Part shown: one piece after another, positions 37,217 to 48,200 of the stretch
Numbering within the stretch: position 1 is the stretch's first letter
Layout of the letters: every line of letters starts with the position of its first letter
From: Neospora caninum Liverpool
Lineage: Eukaryota; Apicomplexa; Conoidasida; Eucoccidiorida; Sarcocystidae
Length of the DNA: 64,000 bases
NCBI RefSeq assembly: GCF_000208865.1
Contig: NC_018394.1
Coordinates: 4,095,797-4,159,796 of the forward strand
Direction of reading: 5' to 3'
Made by a program: the position numbers and the translations under genes
The notes under the pieces: model-generated
The model's database searches: none
The model's input: only the letters and a program-made list of their open reading frames with translations
Told to the model about the DNA's origin: nothing

Positions 37217-38970
37217 AGAAACACCAAACGCTGCCAGTGTGTATAGACCGTATCGCAATATATCTGTGTCGGCACGCCCCTGGCGCCGGTGCACTCTTCA
37301 AAAAAATTGTCGGCAACGCGACTCGGCATAAGTGATCCTCTTCGGGCACGCGTCGAAGAGTTTGAGGTAACGTCGACATCGGCGCTGGAGAAAAGAAGTA
37401 GTGGGGCTGTTGTTTTTACGCGCGTCGTTGGTTTCCGTACTCGCTCAAAATGTGGACAGACACGAAGAACGGCGTCCCCACATTTCCCAAGAGATTTTCC
37501 GCAGCTGAGGGGAATTCTATGCGTGTTTCCCTGATGTGTAGAATGGGTATGACGTTTCACCTCCTGACGATACAGAAGCAAGTCCCAAGCTGAAGGTTCT
37601 GCCGTCCAGTCCTGCCTAATCGGCGTTCTTTTCCCTGACCCGATTTTCATCCTACCATATTGAATTTAAAGTGCAATGGAGACCGCCCGGATTCTGCCTT
37701 CCCTGTCCCTGCCTGCCATCTTTGCTTCCGAATTTATAGTCGGATATAAGGCGGCTCTAATGCATAGATACCTTCCCGCGGTTCCCCGTGTGTAAAGGCT
37801 TTCTAATCCTCGAGCCGGCAACGGTGATAATCTTTGGTTCTTCCGTTGAGAGGGTTTGTCATGGGCTGCGGGCGAGAGTGTTACTCCTCGTTCAGCAAAA
37901 GTTTCTAAATTTCGCCGTCTCCAGACTGAAACATGCTGGTGCACTGCCTCTCTCATACCAAGAAAATTTTCCGAGCTCTGTCACTTCTTGATTCTCCTGC
38001 GTCCAAATAGAGGCTTCTCTATGTGTTAAGTGTAAGAGGAGATGCACGTCGAAGTGTTTCTCCGCAGCGGATGAAGGCTTCCATCAGTTGAGCTCTGTGC
38101 CGGGAACTTCGACCTGCCGGGAGGGCCGGGACGATTGTTGGGGTTTCGAGCCGTGAGAGCATTTCTCATGGTGACAGGACTGCCTATTAATACCTCGGAT
38201 TTCTCGTGGTTTGAGTCTGAAATAGGCCGCGGCACAGGGGCACAGCAGAGTAGAAAACTGCTGCGTGTATTTTCGAGCTTCAGGAGAAAACGAGAACGCT
38301 TGTGAAAGTACGGCTAGTCCTGCGCCCCGCTGGAGTCACAAGAAGAGGGTCGGTTGCTGGGTCACACTGCAATCGAGAAGAGGCTTTCCTGCGGTTCATT
38401 CTCGATGAAGGCAGACGCACACGTGCCAAGACAGCGTAGTTGCTGTAGGGAATTGTAAGGTTCTGAGTTATCTACCGACCCCCGCGGATGGAGGAGTTTG
38501 GCCTATTCCGGGCTTCCTGGTTCTTTTTCCGTGGGTCATGGCGTTGCAAGTCTCGAAGCCCAACTCGCTCGGGGCACATACGGCGGCCAGGCCCATTCCT
38601 GAAAGCGTCGCGGAAAGCAAAGAGTGCGAAAACTCAGCCAGCATGTTGGAAGCCGTCGTGGATGATGGACCGAATCACAAAAGAAACGGCCAGCTTGCGC
38701 GGTAAAGAGTCTTAGCGAGCGTGCTTTGGACTCACAAGTTTTCTGGCAAATTTGCACCCCTCACCGCCAGAAAAACAATGAAAAACGCCTTTCTGCGGAA
38801 GCAACAAAGGCTCCATCTATGCTGGCATCTGACCAGTATGAAACCCACAGTCTGAAAATGAGCAAGACAACAACGAATTAAAAGGAAGCTAATAGAACAA
38901 AGCATCCTACTAATACCTAAGACAGCAAGACCTCCAGTCAAACAATCAGCAGCCTCTGAATTTAATACCA
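37217..38970. other. convergent intergenic region, no gene recognised
   Basis: This region lies between the GDPD stop (+) and the GalNAc-transferase stop (-) and presumably holds both 3' UTRs. Short frames in both directions show no recognisable protein content. Confidence 0.5.
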
Positions 38971-41900
38971 TCACACTTGGACGTTATGGAGGGGAAAAGA
39001 AGACTCGACATTTTTCCTCTGGCTCAGTTCATGCCGAGGCCAAGGTTCCTGTAGATCCGCATTCCAACGAATGGGAGAGAAGATCAAAATGCCCCTTATG
39101 CACCACTGTAACGGAAAAAACGGCGCTGAGTTTTTGCACTTGTAACCTTGTGGTCTGTTCACGGCCGACCTGGTAGCGGGAGGAATCGTCGCAAGGAGTC
39201 ATTGAGGCAGATTTCGTCTCCCTAGCAAAGGTCAAGCATAGTGAGTTGCCTAAGTTACGCAGTCTGTTGTTCTCAAACTTCCACCTGAAAGAAAAGAGAG
39301 CAAGCGACGTGGTGGACGCCCTGTCGCTCAGTGTGGAGCAAACAGACACCGAAGAACCGAAATCGGAACCCAACTAGGGTTTGTACAGTCCTGCACTGTT
39401 TTTTCAGGAAACACACATATCTCCTCTTGGGTACGCCGCTCAAAGCCCGTGGCAGGAACTGACTTCTAGATGGCTCATATTCCGGCTCTAGCTTTACGAC
39501 AGAAACGGTAGTTGACAACCTGTTGATCGGTGTATCGCTGGTGACGTCCAGAATACGGCCAGCCTTATCGATATTGTTGCTGTCCACTCACTTCATCATC
39601 GGACCGTTCTCTTCACACCAGGCAATGGCGAGGTTGCCTTTCAAACAAGCCTCGTCGTTTCGGGCCATTTTGACTTGCATCGATCGAGCGAAATACATGA
39701 ATAGCGTTCCTGCACGGCCGCAGGCATTCGTAATATCAGCTGTTTGTCCTCCCGGATGAGGGTGGCCGCCGTCGAGGCATAGAAACGTGTTATCTCGCAG
39801 GAGAAGGGGGCCTGAAGAGGAATCACAAGGTGACACAACACAAAAAAACCGAGTCTTTCTCGTGTCTCATGCGTTCCGTGCGGGCGTAAAAACACATTTC
39901 CCGGGTAGAGGAATTACAAAGAAACCTGCAAGGTAGAAATTCTGTGTCGGTGCGGATGACGTTGCTCATGTCCAGTGGGGATCTTCAAGAAGCATGTCAT
40001 GTGAAGGATCCACGGTTAGGTGATAAGCGTTTCTCACAAAAGAGTGGAGCCCAATATCACGAAGCCACGCCCGAACCAAAAACCCTACAACGGTGAACCC
40101 AAGGTCGTGCCGGGACTCCGCGACTCTTTGAGCATCCAGAGGAGAGACCATTACTTATTGGGGCTGTGTCGTCATCGTATTTTGGTAACATAGTATAGTG
40201 AACGAGCCATGGCCCACGAGGAAGCTCCAACAACGCAAATAAGACGAAAAGATACACTAGATGTTTGTCATACCCTTTTCCACCATGCAGCTTCGCTTCT
40301 ATCGGTCCATATCTACTGAATCGCCGTCCTGTCCAGTATGTAACTTGTCTTCAAATCGTACCCATGAAAGGCACATCCTCACTGAGGCTTCGGACATCAG
40401 ATTCGGGCCAAACGTTGTCCAGGAACCACTGAAACGATTTGCATCCTAGCCGCTCTCTCAGCTTCAGACGGTCACCCATGTCTCCGAAAGATACGTGAGG
40501 CTCTCCTGTTACCCTCCTTTAACGGTTTAAGGGGCACAGTAGCAGTACACAAACGCTCAGAAGTGTCCGGTGCGGATTCGTATCGCAATGATCTCACGTT
40601 CAGGGCAGAATACGGTAGTGGTGTACAAGGCCATGTCTTCTGTCGCCTTCGTGTGACTGTCGCTGAAGGCCAACCGCGAAAGATGAAGTCACACGCAGTA
40701 GCCCGATTGCAGCAAGAGGCCATGACAAGCCGCGGCGTTTGCAAATACTAGGCGTGTGTAGAGACTGTTTGGAGAAGGGAACTCTCCGCTCCTTGGTGGG
40801 AAATTGCCTTTTAAGACCGGTACCGTTGTCGCTTACCAGGCGAGGTCCGCGTATTCATCCATCCATGCAGCCATCGTCCTCATTTTGTTGGCTAGGAGGG
40901 CATACAGGGGTACCTGTAGAAACACGCACACAGTGAGCGCCTAAAAGCAGACGCATGCAGCTGGCCCCCATGGATGGCAAGTTTTCCCAGCGGAGAAGAA
41001 ATTCTGTCTTACGTCAGCTAAAAAAAAAGGCCGAAACGCCTCTGCTTCACACATTACTCATCCAGGGACCAGAGCAGCTGTTGATAGAGTCACTCCTGTG
41101 ATTCCGACCAAGAGCAATTCCACAACGTCTTCGGATCAGACAGAGGGATATGTTTTTTTTCTTCCAGATTACCGGTAAAGCGTCTCCGGCGCTTCGAAAA
41201 AGATGGAAGACTCGGCTACACGGCGAGCACTCGAGGCGGCCTCCACACTGCCACTGGCGTAGGGAGAGCTCGATATTCTCGGCACCACCGAATCTCATCC
41301 CCTCGTCGTAGCCCCCATGCTGGAGGAAATAGCTTTTGTCAGCAGCAAACACACTGCCCATCATTGTCGGGGACGGGCGATAAGCTCCAGGGGAGTATGC
41401 TAGACGCTCAGGTGACGTCGGCACAAAGCCATGCTCCATCACAGACCATATCAGCCCTGAAGGTGACAAGGCGCGCAAACAGTGTGAACGAAGGATGTAG
41501 CGGTACAACTGCACATTCAGAGAAGCTGTAGTCAGCATGCAAAGCAAGAGTGATGTTATTCGGAACCTTTCCAATCAATGCCAGCAAAAGTTCGTGTCAC
41601 CACATTTTTAGTCATGTGAGCTCTTCATGAGGCATAAGACAGACATTGATGTTTTGGAACCCAGATGGTTTTCGATGTAGTTGATCGCCTATGCTAAAAG
41701 AGCTTTCGATGTGTCTGCCCAATTTTCAGGTGTACGTTGGGAACTGAGACACAAAATATACGGTTTGAAACTTCTTCTCGGAATGCGAGATGCATATCAC
41801 CTTACCCATTGAACAGCCAACTCCGCTATTTCTGAATTCCAAGGTTCGCGAATCGATTGCGTCCACTAGAGGGAACACTATGGTCTCCGGATTTGAAGCC

Positions 41901-43852
41901 ACGCGAGCCACCAATGGCTCAAACCATTGGTGCCCAACCTCCACATGACTGTCCAGCACTACAAATACACGGCTTTTTGCAGCCCTTATACCGGCCGAAC
42001 GGGCAGCGGTCACTCCTGTTGCGCACAGTAGGCAAAGCAAACCTGTTAGTACTGCTTTTGCTTCATTACATCCGCAGGCGTGGGCGGGTATTGGGCGATA
42101 CATACCGACCCAATCATCTGCTCATGGCGGGGATCCCTCGAAACAGGCATACTTTTAGCTTCCCCGTGTCCCACTACGTAGACCTCACGTTGCCTGCCTT
42201 TCCTACAACGCATCTGTGGACGAAGACACTCTGTCATCTTACCCTTCCGAGTCTGGTGGCGCAGTAAGCGGACTTTGGGGAGAGTATCCAGGTACTTTGA
42301 CAGAGCATGCGGTGCCTTGTCATCCGTGGTAAAAGGGAAAGTGCTGCCATCGTCGACCAAAATTATTTCTTCTAAGAGCTGGAGCGGCGTCCGATTGAGA
42401 ATACTGTGCAGCGTTCTATACAGCACGGAGGGATGCTCGTTGTAGAAGGCTATGATGATAGACGTGGCCGGGAGAAGAGAAAGGTCGTATTTTGCTAGTC
42501 TGAACGCAATACCATAAACTAATGACATGTATGCTGTGTTATTCCTCAGCAGCTATTTAGTGCTCCTCTGGATGCCACCATCTCTTGCACTGTTTACGCA
42601 TCATACAACTGAGGAGGTATAGCAGCAAGGCGTGTGTATCATTGTTCATTGTTCAAATCGACTCTGGAGCTGTAATATATGCACGCGAAGATCTTCAAAA
42701 GTAGAAGTAAGGCTGTGTAAACGGTGGTGATGGAAAAATAGGTACTACGTAGAGCATCCCCTAGCTGTACGATCTTGGAGAAAAGAGCAACACGACGCTC
42801 TTTCTCTTGCCCATCAGCGTCTGTAGAGAAGAACCGAGAGGTTCCTGCGCAGAAGATCCCCTCTCTCAACGACGACATTAGATGGCGAGAAAGAGGAATT
42901 CCGGGTGGTAGGGGGGAAACGCATCAACATACTTGCACTCAGCCACTCTCCAGTCGGGTACTGTCCGGTTAATTGGAACGGTGTTGGACAGGTTGTTGGA
43001 CTCTCTGCGTGAAGCAACGTGTGCGTCTGCAACGAAATCCTGTTTTCCAAAAACATACAGTAAACAGAAATGCGCACCATGTTACAGTGCGTAATCCCAA
43101 AAGAGAAACGGGAAAATCTGTCTCTTGTTTGCCATTTACGACTGAGGCAGTCCTGGCTGCTGTCTGCTGTTACCCGTAGACAGATCCAGATGTTCATCGG
43201 GCGAGTGATACGCTGTGTCTAACTCTTCCGTACTCTTTTTGTCTTCTTTCCTTACGGGTGACGACAGGGGGCTTGATTGCCACAGAAGAACATCCTGTCC
43301 GTCATTCTTTATCGTTTCCGCATCCGTGGCTGAAATTTCTGCATTGCTTTCGAGACCTGCGCTCCGCTGCTGCGTGTGCTGTTCTTTTCGGCGCGCTTCA
43401 CATAAAGTCTTCCTCATTATATCTAGCTGACCGGCCAAAGATTGGAACTCAGGAACTCTGGGGTATTCATTGAACATGTTAGGAAAAAGGAAGAAGCTGT
43501 ACAGAACGATTGCGACTATTAGGGATGTTGTGGCCAGCCACCAGGACGTCTTCGAAGAGATGCACGTGATACCCGGCAGCAGTTTTCCGGCTCTAGCGTC
43601 GACATGAAGACCCAAACCTCTGCTGCCGGCCAGGGAGGTATAGGAGGAAATAAGTCTTGTTCTTGCATTCTGCTGTCTCGTTGCCTTGTCGCCGGCCATC
43701 TCGGGCCTTTCCAACCCAGCAACGGGTGTGCTTGCTCGCTTTTCCTGACCATCTTCTTGCCTGACGCCGCGATGACGGGGTCCTTTCCCTCCCCTCATCG
43801 TATTCAAGAAGCGCCAGCGACTGCCTCGCTCTTCGAGTGGCGAGGGCAGCAC
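38971..43852 (-). CDS. polypeptide N-acetylgalactosaminyltransferase (GT27) with ricin-type lectin domain
   Basis: Transfers GalNAc from UDP-GalNAc to Ser/Thr, starting mucin-type O-glycans in the Golgi. Exons: 43852-43174, 43026-42933, 42499-42243, 42015-41806, 41456-41173, 40913-40837, 40516-40362, 39811-39592, 39284-39170, 39048-38971 (722 aa). Phases agree throughout. It is a type II membrane protein: about 103 cytosolic residues, TM about 104-124 ([20 protein letters not shown]), then a stem. Family motifs: [41 protein letters not shown], the metal-binding DxH as VVLDSHVEV (Asp365, His367), [36 protein letters not shown], and WMDEY. The lectin part has CLDGG and further Cys-containing repeats ending [10 protein letters not shown]. 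The loop usually read WGGEN is FGGAEN here. The last junction (donor GTCGGC) is the least certain, and the frame would otherwise end at 39029. T. gondii is known to encode several GalNAc-Ts. I do not assign which one this is. Confidence 0.9.
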
Positions 43853-45281
43853 AGGTAAACAGTAATAGTTTTAGTTTCCTGCCCTGTGCTCGTGGTCCAC
43901 GTTGAAACAAAGGCGACGGCACTCCTATCGTCGTCTTCATACCTGTGCGGAAAAGGATCCACTTTGTCGCCCTTGTGGAAAGAGGTCAGAAGAGCAGAGC
44001 GGCTGGCGCGTCTTCTGATTCTGATTTGTCTGCTAGGCAAGTTTCGTTTGTCTGCCTCTCGGTCATGCAAGAAGATGTAACAAGCTTTTCAGTGCAACCA
44101 AGGTAGTATGAACTTCGTTCTGGCGAGGCTGCTATCAGGCATTGTTCTACGGATATTTCTTCGGAAACGACTTCGCAACCCAAACAAAGTGCTTCATTTT
44201 CTCGTTGCGTCCAGGTAAATAGTCGTTCGGGAGACTGACGCTGGCACACGAATTTGCTAAAGACAGATTTCTCCGTTGGTATCGAGTTTAGGGCTACCTC
44301 ACTTTTGTGGCCGGTCTCCCGGAATATAACAGGGTCCGCGACTCTATGAAGTTGTGAAAGAAAAGTGCGTTCAACGAGGAGCAACAACTTTCATCGGAGT
44401 TCCGTTTAGATAGTGCCGCATTCCTGGCACAAAATGGTGGCTATTTTTGTTGAGGATAATGTCACGGCAAGGCAAAAGAAATGTATCTCCTCTTGCCGGG
44501 TTCTTATCCCAGAAGGTTCTTGAGCTCCGACAGTTTCCACTGATCTGCGTTCGCGCTCAGAGACTGAAAAAAAACATGCAAAGTGGCTACCGCAAAGTAG
44601 ATGTGGAAAACGGGCAACAGCGTCGGGCACGCGATCAGGGTCTCGAGACGATCCCGTTTTTCAACTTTGAACACGGCCAATACCCCTGCGCGAATTCACT
44701 TTCTGTACTCCTGTAAAAAATTGGAGCTTGTAAGGCTCGTTGGCGCTTTGCTATGGTCTAGTTTCATCTTGCGTAAAGAAGAAAGAAGGCTTTCATACCA
44801 GCTACCGCCCTGGAGGCCCCCCCTATTGTCCCGTTGTCTTCGCATGCCACTAGTAGGTGACAGGTCTGCGGCCTGTTTCACCGCTTTTTCTGTAGAATCC
44901 CTCGCTCCACACACGAAACGCGTGACGATAGCCCGCAAATCTTTTCAGTCTCGACGTCAAAACTCGAAACGTGGACTCTTGAGGCACTGCAGAAGCAAAC
45001 AGTTCGTCCCAACTTCCTGCAATCGACACTGTCTTGTCAGACCTCGACCTCCATGCCATCTTCCGTTCCGCCTCTCCCTCCTGTGTTGACACCAGTTCCA
45101 CCGACCGCTGCCGAGATTCTGTCGCAGGGTGTGCGCCTGCGACATACGTTCGGTTTCTTTGCCGCCTGGGCCGCCCGTCCTTACTCTGCGCTGTTTGGGG
45201 GCACACGCCGAGTCTCCTCGTCGAGGGAGAGAGGCGCGTTCATCTGCAGTGCCCCGTCTTCTCCCCTCTTCGTCCGGGAGA
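43853..45281. promoter_or_regulatory. divergent intergenic region, GalNAc-transferase / CDK-like kinase
   Basis: A head-to-head spacer of about 1.4 kb. Frames of up to 160 codons occur but show no recognisable content. It is probably two promoters and 5' UTRs, inferred from position. Confidence 0.45.
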
Positions 45282-48200
45282 ATGCAGGGGGAAGGTGGGG
45301 GTCAAAGTGACGGCTTTGGTGAAGGAGGGAACTCCACTGGAGCTTTCGCTCCACCTGGCGGAGCGGGTTTAAATCACCGAGCAGCTGCAACACCGTTTCC
45401 CCCTCTCCCGCGTCGTGCCTCTACCCGCGCATCCACCGAGGATGGCTGCCTTTCTTCCCAAAGCTGTTCAGTGTCGCGTTTTCACGGCGGCGTGGCGCCC
45501 GGAAATTTCTCTCCGCAATCGGACGACCTGCACACCTCGCGGTGGGCGACTGACCACGTCTTCCGGGAAACTATCAAGCCGTATGCAACGCCGTGCTCCG
45601 TGGTCCGGGAGGCCATCTATCCAGTCCACGTCTCTGGAGCGAGGAATCAGAGAGAGTCTACGACTTCCTCAGGGACGACAGAAGCAGTTCGTGCGGCACC
45701 AGCCGCGGCTGGCGTCCCTGTGTATCGCACATCCTCGCCGCGCCTTGAAGACGAAAGCTTTGTCTCTAGCCAGCGGAGACAGGCAGGTAGGGCGTGGCCT
45801 TGGGGTAGCATTAAGAGATCTTGATGCATGCGCTTGAGAGGTTCGCAGTGACGGTAGACGAAATCTGCGAGAGCGTGAAGCCACATGCCACGGGGAGAGG
45901 AACGTAATTCCACAAATCGCGCCTGGCCAGATACAGGGGGCGAGTTGCTACAGACTTGGGAGGTCCGACGCAAAGCATTCCTCTGCCTCGACCGTCAGGA
46001 GACAGAGAGGCTGCATTCGTCGCAGACACTAGAGATGACTGACAAGAGCGTTGGCCGACGCGGCTCCACGGAGTTCCTGGATAAGCTGATTTCGCCTTGG
46101 CCGCTGCTCACTTTCCCAGATGCCGTACCCGACTAAAGGAAAGAAGAAACTCCGTTTGCTTGGCGAGGCGGCGCGCTGTCAACCACGTTGCATGCAAAGT
46201 TCGCTGGTGGTGTCCTGACAATTTGTGGTGATCAACCGACCTGCTCTCCCTTGTACGTTCTTCTTTTCGCAGAGCTGAGGCGGCGAGACACGCGTCTGAG
46301 CCATTTCTGGGATGGCTGCGACTATGGAAACGACGCTGATGCAGGTTCCTCAGCCGCAGCTTCCCGGGTCTCAGACGATCGCGCCTTCGCCGCTGATCCC
46401 CAGGCTTTCTCCCAGCTTGTCAAAGGCCTCGGAGCGGCTGACGCTCAAGGCGTGCACGACCTCGTACCTTCTGGCCCCTCAGGTACCGTCCCAGAGCCGT
46501 CGGCGTCTGCCTCAACTCTTCCGCCTCTCGTAAGGCGATCGCGTTCACTGCAAGGAGTGTCCCGGCTGGGAAAACTCCCTAAAGCTCTGGAAGAACGGTA
46601 TCGGGTGGTTCGAAAACTGGGCAGCGGGGTGTACGGCGACGTGTACGTGTGTTCGTTCATCGGAGATGGTCAAAAAAGGAATTGGCGGGTGGATGCAGCA
46701 GGAAGCCGGGGGGAAGAGGCGCCAGGCGACTTCACTGGGAGTCGAAACCCAGACGGGACCGTCCATGGCATAGTTTCAGCCGGCGAACGACCTCGAGGCG
46801 AGGGAAACCCCCTCTTTGCGATCAAGCGTGTGCGTCTGCCAACATCAAAACTGAAGTCCCTGTTTGGCATGGAGCAGCAAGTGCTACGGGAACTCACAGT
46901 GCTTCGTGGCCTCAGCCATGTGAACATCCTCAAGCTCGAGGCCTTCTACTTTGAACTGGAACCCTGGGACCGCAGCAGCCTCTTCCGCGCGGCAGTCAGG
47001 CGTGTGACTGCGGCGGTCCTGCGAGGAAGCCGGCGACACGCATCCAGTCATCGAAGCCCCGAGGCGCCGCGAGGCGAGAGCAATTCGGAAGGCACTGATG
47101 GGAGCAAAGGCGTGGCCGACGGCTTTTCCTTTGCGTCGACAGAACTGTCTTCGTTCAAAGAGGCGCTTGCGAAGGCAGATCGCCACGCCGATTCCGATAC
47201 GGAGATTCGGAGGATCCAGGAGAATGCTGTGGCCGCACACGAGGCTGCTCTGAAGAAAAAGCTGAGACCCGAGCAGTTCTACCGTCCAACTGTTTACATG
47301 ATCTTCGAGCTCTGCGACTGTGACCTGGCGAAGTTTGCCGACATGCGGTACAAAGCGTTCCTGGAATTCTGGCGTGGCGCTTCACAAGAAACCCGGACAG
47401 ATGCTGAAAGTGGTGCGGGGAGACAGCCGCTCGTGAGGGGCAACGCTCCTCGAGGGCAAGCGCCTCCACTTCCAGGACTGACCGAATCCGAGGCTCAGCT
47501 AATCGCGTACCAGGTGAGAGACGTTACACTCGATTCGGCGTCTACACTCTGTGTGCAACCCGTGCCGAGCTCGCGGCAGTTGAGTCCTCAGCACTCGAAC
47601 GCGTAAAAACGCTCTCGTGCGGCACTCTGTGCGCGTTGCCGCGGACTGTGTTCGGCGAAACGTGTTCAGATATGAAAGTGATCGACCTAACTGCGTGTGT
47701 ATGGGTGTATGCATGTATCGGCATCCAAATGATACCGAGGCGTGCGCATATCTATGCATTTACGAGAGTTTGGGGGACCGAAGTCGTGGGAAAGAGTGGA
47801 GACACGCATCTTGAAACACAAGGGGGTGACGCGGTTGCAGTGTTTTTCTGTGGCGCGCGCAAAAGCCTCTCCTGTGTGCCCGTCAGGCAGCGTTTGCACT
47901 CCGTCGCAGGTCGCCCTCCGATGGTCACTTCACGCAGTCGTCTTCTCGTCCCGGCAGACGCTTTGCTGATGCAGAGCACGCGCAGCTGACGACGCGGTGT
48001 TACGTGAATACGATCTGACTGCCCGGTGTCGATGCAGCTGTTCCAAGCCCTCGCCTACTGCCACTCTCGCGGCGTCCTCCATCGGGATGTTAAGCCACAG
48101 AATGTGTTGATGATGCGCGATGTCGACGCAGACGGGACGGAGCACTGGTAGGGCACCACCGAAGTCTTGAGTCTTTTCTGCCCCGTCTACAACGCTGCCT

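Noticed and set aside
40057..40260. Open minus-strand frames inside the GalNAc-transferase gene
   Set aside because: They fall in a candidate intron between 40362 and 39811. None restores the phase needed by the lectin exon, whereas direct joining of 40362 to 39811 does.
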